Positions 19,043 through 29,881 are shown, numbered from the stretch's first letter. The stretch is 64,000 bases of DNA from Effrenium voratum (GCA_963377175.1 CAUJNA010002112.1:717997-781996); one strand, 5' to 3'. The notes: generated from the sequence alone by a model not told the origin. Made by a program: numbers and translations.

Positions 19043-19819
19043 CTTCCATCAAGGGCCGGGGATCGGAATACCTCAAGGCCGGGAACCAATCCGCACGTCC
19101 TGCCCCGGATGGGACCCGGACAAATTGGAGAACCAAATCAGCTCCGTCCCAAGTCCCAAGTCCTGCTCTTTTTTTTTGCAGGCTCTGATGGGGTCATAAA
19201 GGCCACCCAAAACCCTCCAAATTCCAACTGAAACATGTGTTGCTCAAACTTTTGGTTGGTGAAGTTCCTTTTTTATGGGTAGCTTGAGGGCTCAGGCCCA
19301 CGTGAGGATTTCCTGAATGCTTTGGCCGGAGATTGATTCGGGTCCAGGAGTTGCGGTTGGCATTCACTCCCCCCAAACCCCTGGCCCCAGATGAAATTGG
19401 GGTATACACCCATACAGTGGCCATCCCATGCATCTGAGAATGTTGTCTTTGGCCCTGGACAATGAAGAAACCTGTAAAAGAGGATCAACATTTTTGGAGG
19501 CTGAGCTCACCCATGTGCATATTGCAGCAATCGTTGGGATCTGAGCGTCGTCTTTTGTGTCGCTTGTTGCTTGATGGGTATTAGTTTGCTGATCTTTGCC
19601 TTTCCTGACATACTGCGCAGGCAACATCCCCTTGTTGGCCATGAATCGAGTGCCCGTTCGGTGCGGTGATTGCGGGGAGGACTGAGGAACTCGTGGAACT
19701 TAGGCCAGCACGCATAACCAATTAAATCAATTAAGCAACGACACAGCAGCACAACACAAGCGAAAAGGAAAAGCGTAACTAACGAAAATACACAACGAGC
19801 CAACAATCGTTGACTCCAC

Positions 19820-20135
19820 CGAACGGGAGGCTCATAAGTGGGTTACCCAGGTTACCAACAACTTAGTACCAGACCACGGCACAGTTGCACAACACGCAAA
19901 CAACAGAAGCAAAAACAAACACACAAAACGACCGCGCCAACTACCAAAATGTGTGATTGCAAAACCACGGTAAACATTGCAGTCAGACCATCCGCCAATC
20001 ACCGGGTTTCTGGCGCCAAAGCTTACTAACTTGGATGTTCGATTCGCCAAGGTAGCAACTGGGGATCGCCACCTGGGCCACAAAACTCCACCGAACCGGG
20101 GGCTTATAAGTGGGTTACCCAGGCTACCAACAACT
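19820..20135 (+). repeat. Direct repeat pair about 270 bp apart
   Basis: CTCATAAGTGGGTTACCCAG at about 19830 and CTTATAAGTGGGTTACCCAG at about 20103 are each followed by 'g[t/c]taccaacaactta' and preceded by CTCCACCGAAC. The sequence between them includes a minus-strand reading SFGARNPVIGGWSDCN. It resembles the ends of a segmental duplication or a small mobile unit. Confidence 0.65.
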
Positions 20136-20457
20136 TACTAACTGGGTGAATCGAACACAGGTGGTGCAGGATTTCGTCCATCCACAGTATCTGTCCAGAT
20201 CTTAGGGTTGGGCCCACCCCTTGTATGGTAAAACCACTATTGAGCAACCTCCTTTTGGCTTTCCTTTAAACAGACCAGAAACGGGTTTTCAGAAGTTTCG
20301 CAACCAACCCCAGCTGGGCAAACACTTTAATCAGGGACCCTTTGGTGTGGACATCAGAAATTGTTGGGGAGTCATGTCAACCATCCACGTTTTGGCGGTT
20401 CGCACAAATCATAGCTAGCCCTCCCGTTGCCACAGGCACGTAACAAGGGCTTCTTAC

Positions 20458-20521
20458 TACCTGGACCTGCCAAATTCCTTGGGGTGAGTTCCCTTGTTCT
20501 GGGTAGTTTGAGGGTCCAGGC
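20458..20521 (+). repeat. F2 palindromic element, short form
   Basis: ACCTGGACCTGCCAAATTCC to TAGTTTGAGGGTCCAGG, 64 bp. The middle stem is largely deleted. Confidence 0.75.
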
Positions 20522-20889
20522 AGGCGTTACATGTTGGCTTCCCACCTGTTCATTGGAATCCTTATCCCGCTTGTCCCAAACCCAGGGGCGTTGTCATGCA
20601 GGCAGTGCCAAGTTGGATGTTCAACCTGGGTCAAGTAAGTAACTTGCAGTTATAATTGGTATCTGGGTCAGTACCTGACCCTCAAAAGTCCAACTCAACA
20701 AATGAGTTGTGGCCCCAAATTTGAAGAATCGGCGAATTCCAAGTCTCTTTCATAAATACCGGGAGTCTCCCTCTGACCCTTGAAAAAAGTGGTTGGTCAG
20801 TGCCGAAATTAAAGAAATGGGTCATGGACCCATGTTTGCTTCTTTTGGGTCCTCAGCCTGACCCCTTCCACTCCCTCGGCATCCGATTC

Positions 20890-20986
20890 CTTGGTCCCCG
20901 GGCTGCAGCGCAGCCCGGCTCTTGGGATCGATGAGCTGCGAGAAGTTGGCGAGCAGAGCTTGGTGCTCTGCGTGCTGCGCGAAGGC
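20890..20986 (-). CDS. Exon, Dabb domain 1 C-terminal part
   Basis: This 97-nt exon lies between GCAAG|G and ACCAAG|GA. It reads AFAQHAEHQALLANFSQLID then PKSRAALQPGDQ, with nearly all codons ending in G or C. After ADYE of exon 23382-23420 it gives ADYE-AFAQHAEHQALLANF, matching 'aDyeaYakHpaHlavvekf' of Dabb proteins. It aligns along its whole length with exon 13364-13463: HPDH/HAEH, FIKPIS/FSQLID, SRAAIQP/SRAALQP. It also ends in the same phase. The donor begins GA. Confidence 0.75.
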
Positions 20987-21182
20987 CTTGCTGCGGCGTA
21001 AAACGGGCCCAGTGGAACTGATGCGTCGTCGCTGAATGGTGGACTTGCTTTTCTAGGGGCTGATTCCTTGTCCACCTTGCTTCCAAGCTACTCAAGTGGC
21101 TGGAACGTAGCAGCTGGACCCTTTGGCTTGGTATCTTGGATAGGGTTGTTCATTCACCCTTTCTTGGCCCTTTTCAGCTTTT

Positions 21183-21270
21183 CTAGGGGCTGATTCCTTG
21201 TCCATTCTTTGCAACCATCCTTCTTTTCAAGAACCGGATCCGTTTCGGTGTCCGGAGGTTTTCTAGAAAG
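21183..21270 (+). repeat. F11 element, truncated
   Basis: CTAGGGGCTGATTCCTTGTC is followed by 'cattctttgcaaccatccttcttttcaaga' and TCCGGAGGTTTTCTAGAAAG. It lacks the right arm. A second short copy of the left end lies at about 21054. Confidence 0.7.
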
Positions 21271-22298
21271 AAGTGGAAAAAGGCTATTGTTGCTGAATGG
21301 TGAACTACCCTGCAAGGGTTTAGGATGAACGGGGGTAAACTGGGTGTGACTGCACAGAGAACTGTCAAGCTAAGCTGCCATAGCTATCCTATCCTTGTTG
21401 AAAAAAATGATGGCCCTGGTAAATGGGGCATGACACCCATCCAAACCAGTGCCAAATATTTCTAATCAAGCTGACCTAAAAAGGACGCCTATGCTTGCTG
21501 CTTTGGCCCCCCAGTTTCCTTTAAACCAACCCACAAAAGGGTGCCCCAACCCTCAAAACTCATGTGTTTCCAACCCAACATCATGAGTGAATTCCATCTT
21601 TTGTATGGGTAGTTTGAGCTTTAGGCTTCGGGCGGTTTTAAAGGAACACCATTTTGGGGGTCCGATGTTGGTCGAGTTTCCTGCTGCCAAACATCCCGTC
21701 GGAACGGCCCCAACTTCCGCCACGCCCCAACGGCGATCAAACCAACCCTGAAAAGGGTACCCAGAACAACATACCACTGTTGGTGTCCAAGTGCAGAAAA
21801 AAAAGACACCGTCTTGGATGGCCTGACAGCTGCCTTGTTCATCCTAAACCCTTGCAAGTCGGGTCGGTAACCATTCAGCAACAATACCATCTTTCCACTG
21901 GGCTCTCCGTTTTCAGATCCCCTAAAAGTCGACAACGTTTAGCGACGGGCTGGGAACCAAGAAATCATTTGTTAGGTGACTTTTTGCGATTTCGGGGCCT
22001 CTTGGCCGGGTGCTGTATATGCAGTTTCTTTCTTTTTGGACCCCGTTCCTAAAGGTTTTCAAGGCAACCAGAAGGAAGCCATGTTCTTGGGTCGGAGAAA
22101 CCTGTAGAATACGCGAAAAACAACAAAACAGCCGAAATTCCGAAATGTGGCGAACTGGTTCGGGACACCAGCAGGTCAACTCTGGGATGTGCCCCCAAAG
22201 AAGGCTTCAGCTGAGAGCCTTTGGGGAACTAATGGGGGGCGCGCCTTGCTGCCAGAAAATGTCTCAACAAATCGGTGGGCTTGCCGTTTAAACTTTCC

Positions 22299-22390
22299 TG
22301 AAGTCTCCATGACCCTTTAACAATGTGTCCATGACCCCTCTGCTTTGGGTAATGACCCCACTTTTTAATTAAGGGTCATGGAGACTCCAT
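22299..22390 (+). repeat. F3 palindromic element
   Basis: CTGAAGTCTCCATGACCC to GGGTCATGGAGACTCCAT, with the usual inner 'tgtccatgacccctctgctttgggtaatg' palindrome. Confidence 0.82.
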
Positions 22391-23381
22391 TTTCCCCCAA
22401 AGAATGACACGCCCAAATAAGACCAAATTCTTCGGACTTGGATAGGGGGTACATTCCATTCACGGGCGCTTGCTAAGCAGGGGCATCAACCGTCTGTCAA
22501 GCATACGTTTTTTCGGCGCACAAGCGACGCTGGAAGGGCCTCTGTACACTTTGAGCAACTAAACCAAACGCAAAAGAGGGTCCTATAGCCGTTGGTTCAG
22601 GGTGTACTTGAGACGGGGTACCACAAACCGTCTCAGAACTTTTTGTCCAGCACCGCCTCAGAAACCACAAGACGGTTTGAGTGGCGAAAACGTGCTTACT
22701 CTATAGGCAATGCACCTGGACCAACTTAGAATTGGGTTCTTGCAACCCAAAATTACCCTCCCACCATTTAACGTGGAACGGTCCCTTTAAAAGGAGAACG
22801 GTCCAAACCAGGAACGTCTTCCATGTAAAAATGGGAGGGTATGGTTGGCGAATGCCCTTTTTGAAGGGTAGTTTGAGGGTGGCACTTCTCACTCAAGCTT
22901 GGCACATTTCCTAAGCTTAGTTTCCAGCCTCAATTTGGACGGTTTTGTCAGGCGAAGTACCAAATGACCCTATGGACCAATCAGTTTGTTCCCTTGTCAC
23001 CCAAACCTCTACTGGAGGTCCATGGGAAAAAAGAAGCGCCCAATGTGTTGGCAGATGTGAACATGAAACCGCGATCAAACAAACAAAAACAACACATCTT
23101 TATTGGGTTGAGTTTCAAGGGTTTCCCGGGGAAATATCACAGCATCTTTCTGGGAGGAATGGACACCCACTCTTCAACAAAAAACAAACAACCTGGGCCC
23201 TCAAGAAATTCCAACTCCAAAATGGGTGATTTCCCCAAACTCATGGTTTGGGCATTCCGTTATTTTGTGGGAAGTTATTTCGGGTTGAACTTAAACATGC
23301 GTCTTTGCCCCACCATGGTTGGTGCATGCCCTTTGTTTTGTGGGTAGTTCTTTCTTTTCGGCTGAGGGTGGGGGTTCCTGC

Positions 23382-23420
23382 CTCGTAGTCGGCGGCAGTC
23401 TTGAAGTCTGCCAGCCACAC
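23382..23420 (-). CDS. 39-nt exon, Dabb domain 1 central strand
   Basis: It has the best acceptor in the window, CGTTTTTTTTTCAG|G, and the donor TACGAG|GC. Its thirteen codons read VWLADFKTAADYE, equivalent to 'valvvdFkdaaDye' of Dabb domains. It is in phase 0 at both ends and joins 20890-20986 and 23745-23845. In position and content it corresponds to exon 15022-15077 of the second domain. Confidence 0.78.
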
Positions 23421-23488
23421 CTGAAAAAAAAACGGGACATCAGCTCATCCCGTGAATCCCAGCCTTATGGATCCTCGCAATCCTAAAC

Positions 23489-23580
23489 TGGGTGTGGCTG
23501 AAAATTAACCAGGACGGCAAAACCGCAGGTTTTGGTCCATGTTTCCACTTCCCGATCGGGCAACCCATTTTGGGTTAGCC
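23489..23580 (-). repeat. F8 element, reverse, partial
   Basis: GGGTGTGGCTGAAAATTAAC, CCGCAGGTTTTGGTCCATG and CAACCCATTTTGGGTTAGCC are the reverse complement of the F8 body. Confidence 0.7.
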
Positions 23581-23744
23581 GGTTTCTTGAGAACCACCGC
23601 CAACTTATGGTGAATCCCGGGAAGTTTGAAGCTCCAGGCCCACTGCCAGTTTTGCACTAGCCAACCCTCCCCCAAGAAAGAAGGCCAGGCCTTCTGTGGG
23701 CCTTGGCTTGATCTCCTCTCAAGCCACCAGACAAAACCCCAGCC

Positions 23745-23845
23745 CTGTGGGGTCGTTGCAAGACCGTGCTCCAAGTACCTCTTGATTTCAACCGCTCCGT
23801 TGAGACTCAACATGGACTTCATGGAGTCAAATGTCACGCCCAAAC
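23745..23845 (-). CDS. Exon, Dabb domain 1 (MLSLNGAVEIKR)
   Basis: The acceptor is AATCATGAG|G and the reading is LGVTFDSMKSMLSLNGAVEI then KRYLEHGLATTPQ. 'mlSLNgaVe' fits the 'gvlslnfG.v' segment of Dabb domains and stands at the right distance before VWLADF. Ending at CCACAG|GG keeps phase 0 with the next exon. An earlier AG|GT at 23779 would end in the wrong phase. The intron to the next exon is only 324 nt, the shortest assigned here. An upstream exon with the first Dabb strand is not identified. Confidence 0.58.
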
Positions 23846-24518
23846 CTCATGATTTGGTCCCTTCCTAGAGGCTGGGGCTGAGCCAATGTAGACCCCGATT
23901 TCCCGACCTCTCCATTGGACACCCCGGGTTTCCGGGGTCTGGTCTCAAAACTGATTCTGTTGGCCCCGATCATCGGGATGGATCGAACTGCGGGATCCAT
24001 CGGGTTTTCCAGCTCTCAACTTCTTAGCAGTGCCTCACCAACTGGCTGAACCCCATCCCCAGAAGGAACCCCAAAGGGAACCCCAAAGAGCTCAAAAAGG
24101 ATCTGAAGACAGGGAAGATCAATGATTTACTCTCTCTCCCACGTTGCCATGGCACCTGACAGGGGGTCAAGAGGACACTTATCGTCCAGGCACCCGTAGC
24201 TCCCTGTGTTGGTTGTATTACCTCCATTTGCTTGAGATATGTTCAGTAGTGATAGATTCCCTTTAAAACCAACAGGGGGAAATAACAAGTACTCATTTCA
24301 CCAAATGGAAGCTTAAAGGGGCCCACTTTCTCCAAGGAAAAAAACAACTTCTCTCACTATTCGGAGAGCTCCTTTGGCGAGAGCAGACTCCTGTGCCTCC
24401 CCATTTACTGGTGAGAAACACGTGGCACATCTCGTGGAGACGGATGGAGATGTGATGTCCAAAGAGAGCGCTGCATTTGTGTCCCACACACCGAAAAGGA
24501 AAAAAAAAAAAACGGTAC

Positions 24519-24617
24519 CTCAAGATTCCAACTTAAACATCAGCAACTTGCAAAAACCACAAAATTATCACACGCGTTAAAATTCCCCTTTTGTTTTGCA
24601 GGGCTAGTTTGAGAGTT
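24519..24617 (+). repeat. F2-like element
   Basis: GGTACCTCAAGATTCCAACT to GGGCTAGTTTGAGAGTTCAT. A closely similar copy (24815-24916) follows about 300 bp downstream with the same 'agcaacttgcaaaccacaat' core. Confidence 0.65.
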
Positions 24618-24814
24618 CATGTACAACGTCAAAATCCTCCATCGCCTCTTGGCCTCCTTTTGGGGGGAGAAGAAAGGAGGCTACTGTGGATGGTTGCGAA
24701 ATCCAGAAAGGGGCTGAGAAACCCGGAGGCATCGTTCCCCACCCTGCGATCAACACGAAGCAGAACTGCAAACCACAATTCTCACATGACCTTTTGTTGA
24801 AAGGGGTAGTTTGA

Positions 24815-24916
24815 GACTTCAAGATTCCAACTTTAAAATGAGCAACTTGCAAACCACAATTCTCACATGGCTGAATCTCCACCTTTTGTTGTTTCAGGGG
24901 TAGTTTGAGACTTCAT
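24815..24916 (+). repeat. F2-like element, second copy
   Basis: GACTTCAAGATTCCAACTTT to GTAGTTTGAGACTTCATGG. It shares 'aacttgcaaaccacaattctcacatg' with 24764-24790 just upstream, so the region holds three overlapping duplicates. Confidence 0.65.
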
Positions 24917-24923
24917 GGTTTAC

Positions 24924-25116
24924 CTCGCGGCAACGTTCCCCACCCGCGGTCGATCAAAAAGCGCTGGATCCGAAGCGATCGATGGTGTCGCTAGTTGGGC
25001 CGGGCGGCGAGGCTTCGGTTTTTGCCCGCGGGGTGCTGCTGCCCCCCGGGCAACCGAAGGTCGCTCTGCACGTACCACCGGAGGATCGAGGGGATCTTCC
25101 TCCGCGCAATCGGGAG
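24924..25116 (-). CDS. Exon candidate, disordered or alternative frame
   Basis: It is bounded by TTTTTTTCAG|C (or GCGGAG|G at 25099) and GCCGCGAG|GTAAAC, the latter a strong GT donor. One frame is open throughout: PDCAEEDPLDPPVVRAERPS, then a Pro/Arg/Ala-rich segment ending RPRVGNVAAR. A second frame, RRKIPSILRWYVQSDLRLPG, looks more globular but reaches a stop. An F1 element lies 22 nt upstream. No family is recognised. Confidence 0.42.
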
Positions 25117-25137
25117 CTGAAAAAAACATAAAGACCG

Positions 25138-25262
25138 CTAGGCCCTCCAGTCGAGAAATTGGAACTTTTGAGTACCAACTCTTTTCAGGACGTCTATTTT
25201 AGTAGGGGGTTGCCCCTCCCCTCAAAAAGAATGGTGAAAGGGCACCTAGCTGGGGGGCCTAG
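25138..25262 (+). mobile_element. F1 element, diverged
   Basis: CTAGGCCCTCCAGTCGAGAA to AGCTGGGGGGCCTAG. Base changes in one arm are matched in the other (GGCC in both). Confidence 0.8.
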
Positions 25263-25789
25263 TATGTCAACTGGGGTCTGACTTAGCAGGTTGGAGCCGA
25301 GTCAGGGCTTGGCGGTATGTCGCTGAGGGGCCCTCGGCTTGCAAGGATGTATCCAACCCCTGCCTGAACCTCAAGTACATTAGAAGCTACCTAGACCAAA
25401 CGGGTGCCTTTTAAGGGGGCCACAGGGGGTCAAACAAAAGCCGTCCACTTGCTGAACAACTCTCAAGTGGAGAACAGCGAACACCATGCAATGTCCCCAT
25501 GGCTTCAGGCTGAGCTTAGAAAATCAGCCATATTCTCTGTGCAGAAGGTTAGTCGAGCGAATTTTCTCCCCTTTGCCCTGTGAGGCATGATGGATGCGTT
25601 TAGCATCCCAACTGAGGGACATGTTGGTGAGCCCCCATTTCCTGATGATAATTTGGCCAGTAAATGATGGTAAACCTCAAACTACCCATGAAAAGTTGGA
25701 ATCCAGCTTCTTTTCAGTGCCCTCGATTCATTTTTTGGGTACTATGATCCATTTTGAAAATAAGGGCACTTAGTCCTAAATCAAAGAGG

Positions 25790-26210
25790 TCACTTTAGCA
25801 ATTTAAAGGGCACTTACACTCTCAGGGTTGCCCTCCCCAGCAGATCCCTCCTCAGCCCGGGCAAATCGAGCCGCAGCGACACGTGAATGCGAATGACACT
25901 CACTCGGGGGCGGGACCGATGCTGGGCAAATCGAGCCGCAGCGACACGCGAATGACACTCACGCACGGGAAACCAACACTAGCGTAAGTGACCTTTTCAA
26001 GGGGTAAGTGACCTCGATTCGCACCCCCCAATGACACTCAAATGACACGCTTTGACACTCAAAAAGCCATGTTCGGGCTTTCCGGGTCGGAGCCAATCAA
26101 ATGTGGCAGTTGTCACTCCTGTCAAGCCAAAAAGGGCACTTAGCAAACGAATCAAAGGGGCACTTAGGCCACCGACACCGCCTTAAGTGCCCTCGATTCA
26201 GAAACAGGCC
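25790..26210 (+). repeat. Duplicated GACACTC / CGAGCCGCAG region
   Basis: GGGCAAATCGAGCCGCAGCG occurs at about 25857 and 25925, each followed by ACACG(T/C)GAATG and CGAATGACACTCAC. GACACTC recurs several more times to 26060. AGTGCCCTCGATTCA and AGTGACCTCGATTC occur at about 25717, 26002 and 26184. This is a local duplication cluster of unknown origin. Confidence 0.7.
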
Positions 26211-27353
26211 AAGTAGCCCCATCTTTCCGGCCGGGAAGCTTCATTGGGTCCAGGTAGCCCCCATTTTGTGCTTCACCCCGAAGGGAAGCCAAAAGGGGAT
26301 GGGTCGAAACGGGATGGCTATTCTCCCATTGTCTGAAGAATATTGTTTATTGGTCCGGTTGGCTTTAAAGGGAATCACTACTGCCTACTGCACATCTTTG
26401 TCCAGTCGACTTGAGCAAATGGAGAGTGTTCCGCTGGTTTTGACTGACCCTTATTTGGCGCCCAGTCGTCGGAGTGGCAGATTTCTGCCAAGGTAATGTT
26501 CACCTTCAGTGCTGAGGCAGCCTTGATCCACAGAGGTGCTTTCCAGCACTGACTGGGGAAAAAACTAATTCTTTCACTGAAGTGTATTGCACTGAAGGGA
26601 CTTCACCCTTTCACCATAGTTTTGGGCCATCAGCCATTTTTCAGTTGGAATTTGGAGCGTCCAGGTGGTTTTAGCTGGTTGGACCCTTTGTTGGACTGCA
26701 GAATCCGGTGGGTTTCATGTCCACCTGTTGACGTTGTTCCAGGTGACGGGAGACCCTGGTGAGGTAAAAATCTCGACCATGCATGTTGAACATGCATTTT
26801 GTCCCATGTCAACATGCATTTTCGTCAGAACTGAGTGTGTGTGTGTGTGGCTGAAAAGTAAGTTATGATGTCATAACCAGGTTTTAGGGGTATTTTGAGC
26901 GTGCAAGTTGTACGGGTGTGGAGGACCGACGTGCTGCAGTCATAACTCTTGAAGTCAGAACTTTGAGTGGCTGAATTCGGGAAACCCAACTTCGTTGGCG
27001 AACAAAAGGGTTAAAGTCCGAACATCCCTTGGCAAAATGCGGCAAAGTCTGAAGCTCCGGAAGGAACTCTTCACCTCTTCTCCTGACGTTCCAAGCGGCT
27101 CCGGCAACGAAGCCAGCGCCTTCAGCAGAGCAATCTCCTGCTCCGCCTGCAAATCCCCGCCCAATCCCCCCCCCCCCAATCCCCGCCCGCGTTTTTCCGC
27201 GTTTTTCTTGGTGCTCCTCAGAAACTTATAAGGGCTCCTCAGTTCAAGGGAGAGTATTCATGCCAAGAATGAGGAAACCGATCATCCAAGCTTGCAGGGC
27301 ATGAGACTTGGCATGACCCTTATAAACTGAGCTGAGGGAACTTTTTACAAAGA

Positions 27354-27474
27354 CCTAGGGGTTGATTCCCCATTCTTCAACCATCGTTCTTTCAAAAACC
27401 GACTGTTTTCCCTGGGTTTTTGATGGTTTCCCGAAAAGAAGGATCCCAGGAAAGAATGGAGAAGGTATCCCTAG
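27354..27474 (+). repeat. F11 palindromic element
   Basis: CCTAGGGGTTGATTCCCCATTC to AAGAATGGAGAAGGTATCCCTAG, with the inner stem AAACCGACTGTTTTCCCTGG. Confidence 0.8.
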
Positions 27475-27918
27475 AACAAGCCCTGGCTCAAGAACCTGAC
27501 AGAGCCGAGTGTTGGGCAAAAGCTGTTTGAACACCCCTACCCTGGCCTCAGTTGCCCCCGACGGGACCCCCCCCCCTCCCACCCGACGTACCTGAACTCT
27601 CAAGCCCATAAACAAGCTGAAATTCAGAAATTTCATAATTTGGGGGTTGCATGTTGCCCCAGTTTTAAGCTGGAACGTCTTAAGGCTCCAGGGAAGTTGA
27701 TAGGGCTGAAGTCGAACGAGTCCTCCATGCCCCGACCCCCAAATTGACCTGGGCAATCAGAAACCCAACTTCAAAACGTTTCAAAAGGGGGGATTGCCCC
27801 CCCAAATTCATGAGTGAGTTCCCTTTTTCTGAGTGGTTTGAGGGTTCAGGACACATGTTGACCGAACCTCATGTACCCTTCCGCCTGATGGGTCGTGGCT
27901 CCACAACGAAGCCTTGTC

Positions 27919-28048
27919 ATACTGTGAATGGACGAAATCCATTTAGCACCACCGAAGAAGCCATGGGAACTCAAGAAGCCATCGTTTTGAAGGGGAATCA
28001 TCATTCCAGGGTTTCTTAGGCGCTGCAGGACTTTGTGCATCCATTGTC
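27919..28048 (+). repeat. F6 palindromic element
   Basis: ATACTGTGAATGGACGAAATC to GGACTTTGTGCATCCATTGT. The inner arms 'caccaccgaagaagccatgg' and 'ccagggtttcttaggcgctgc' pair. Confidence 0.78.
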
Positions 28049-28502
28049 AAATTCCAGACTCGCGGGTGGATAGCCACCCCTACTCTTCACTGCAGGAAAC
28101 AAACAGACAAAAACAACATATTTCCCCAGTCATTTCTGGAAACCAGCTCCGTTTCAGGCCCCCAGTCCCTCACCGAAAATGCCTTGGCATCCTCACTGAA
28201 GGTGAACATTACCTTAGCAGACATCTGCCACTCCGACGACTGGCTGCCAAATAAGGGTCAGTCAAAAATCGGCGGAACACTCTCCATTTGCTCAAGGCGA
28301 ATGGAAAACATGTGCAGCAGTGATTCCCTTAAAGAAGAAATAACCGCTTTCTTGAGACAATGGAAGATTACCCATCCTGTTTCGGCCTTTCCCATGGGTT
28401 AATCAAAAGTGGCGGCATTTCGCTTCAGCGCCGTAAATGCTCAGTCAAAAACAGAGACTTACTTGCTGGGTCAGTCCAAATCCGCAATCTCTAAACTTCG
28501 GT

Positions 28503-28613
28503 GGATATACAGTAGCCGAAATCCATTTCGCACCGCCTGAAAAGCCCGGAATGGTGCAAACAAAGGCTTCAGCCAGGTTTCCTTTCGTGGTGCGAAATGG
28601 ATTTCGTCCATCA
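28503..28613 (+). repeat. F6 palindromic element
   Basis: ACAGTAGCCGAAATCCATTT to GTGCGAAATGGATTTCGTCC. The outer ends are eroded. Confidence 0.75.
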
Positions 28614-29254
28614 GAAGTGCAAAGATTCAAGATGGATTTCGAACAACCCAGGAAAACCACAGAAGCAGTACATCAGAACACATGTTTAATTACAGTAGGA
28701 TTGTGATTACAACTGATGCCACATTGAATGGCACTACACCCAATATTAGTGATAATTATGATGACAACAGTCAACATGGTATTAATATTCACGAATTATA
28801 GTCCAAGCCCTCACTCAAAAATCTACATTTGATATTGTTGACCCAATTCGTGGGCTTGGCTGTACAGCCAGCAAGCTGGTGAGGGAATTTGTGGGAACGA
28901 AGCAACAACAAGAAACATCCCAAGCTTGTTTGGAGCAAGGGATCCCAAACCCTTCATTCCTGAAGCCCTTTCTAAGAACCAGCAACCTGGGACCTCAAAC
29001 AATTCGCAGCTTAATGTGCTATTGCAACAGGGATCCGGATGTGACAACACCTGAAAAGTGCGACTTGTAAATGGTGGTGTCCCTTTATTTTGCTGGAAAA
29101 AGCAACATGTTTCAAATGGTTGCAAAATGTATCTTTTGAGGAGCCCTGTGCAACCCAACATGATGGTTGGTGAACTCCATTTTGCCTGGCTAGTGTGAGG
29201 GAACAGCAACTTGCTTCGCATGGTTTGCGGACTTGACCCGACCAAAACTGAGCT

Positions 29255-29345
29255 GCTTCCCTCAGATACCCTGCTGAAAGTTCAACCTTTAGTGGGATTT
29301 ACCAAACCCTACAAGCCCAACAAGGATAAGGAACCGAATGGCTGG
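29255..29345 (+). repeat. F4 element, partial
   Basis: 'tcccctcagataccctgctgaaagttcaacctttagtgggatttacc' and CCGAATGGCTGGGAGCCACC are in F4 order. Confidence 0.7.
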
Positions 29346-29482
29346 GAGCCACCACTTACCCCTTAAAACTCCAAGCCCTGGGGAAGTTAATCTTTTACAG
29401 ACATATAGCCCATCTTACCCCCAAAAAGTTGTCAAAAGTGGTGTTTTTAAGAGGTAAGACCAAGGAAAAAACACACAAAAAC

Positions 29483-29623
29483 CCCGGCGATGACGATGGC
29501 TCGTTGGATCGTCGGGTCGCCACATGCCGCAGGCCCGGGGATTCGTCCACCGCCCGCAGACGCTCCAGGCAGCAGCCCATTGCGTTCGACACGCGCCAAC
29601 TTGCGTGCAGGAAAACGGTAACC
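29483..29623 (-). CDS. Exon candidate, unknown (MGCCLERLRAVDES)
   Basis: The acceptor is GGGTTAG|G. The frame reads VTVFLHASWRVSNA, MGCCLERLRAVDESPGLRHV, ATRRSNEPSSSPG with mostly G/C third positions. The donor could be GGGCG|GT or the later CCGGG|GT at 29482. An internal MGCC could be a start with an N-myristoylation-like context if the 5' part is untranslated. No family is recognised. Confidence 0.45.
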
Positions 29624-29881
29624 CTAACCCGGAAACTCGATCTGGGATCCGGACGGCTCCAAAAGAGCCGAAAGCTGCGAACATGTTCAGAGTTGGTGGG
29701 GATCATCTATAACCCACTAAAACCAAGGTCAACTCCACTTTGGGGACTTAGAGGGGTCATAACCCAGGTACCAACCACTTGCTTACTTGCCCGAACACCC
29801 AAGAAACCCCTACCGCATGTTACCCATTTTAGGTCCCGTGGACTTTAAACCTAGGGATGGAAAATCAGTGGGTTGAAGCCT

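Larger units (their letters stand above)
18130..20889 (-). other. Intron, 2.8 kb
   Basis: It contains F1 (18182-18287), part of an F7 (18328-18405), F2 copies (about 18700-18790 and 18886-18983), an exon-like block at 19004-19042, a direct repeat (19820-20135), F2 (20458-20521) and a decayed F3 (20757-20860). Confidence 0.5.
20987..23381 (-). other. Intron, 2.4 kb
   Basis: It holds an F11 remnant (21183-21270), F2 ends near 21550-21640, F3 (22299-22390) and diverged F2 copies (22710-22880 and 23190-23345). A 26-nt AG|G...AG|GC-bounded reading at about 22220-22245 (ARPPLVPQ) is too short to judge. Confidence 0.45.
23846..29482 (-). other. 5.6-kb stretch with few exon signals
   Basis: It contains paired F2 copies (24519-24617 and 24820-24915), an exon-like block at 24924-25116, F1 (25138-25262), a direct-repeat region (25790-26210), F10-like (27235-27345), F11 (27354-27474), two F6 copies and F4 (29255-29345). 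I see no other supportable gene. The region 26500-27000 is unclassified. Confidence 0.45.

Noticed and set aside
19194..19433. Minus-strand ORFs around 19.2-19.6 kb
   Set aside because: They cross an F2-like element (about 19200-19295) and lack coding bias and borders.
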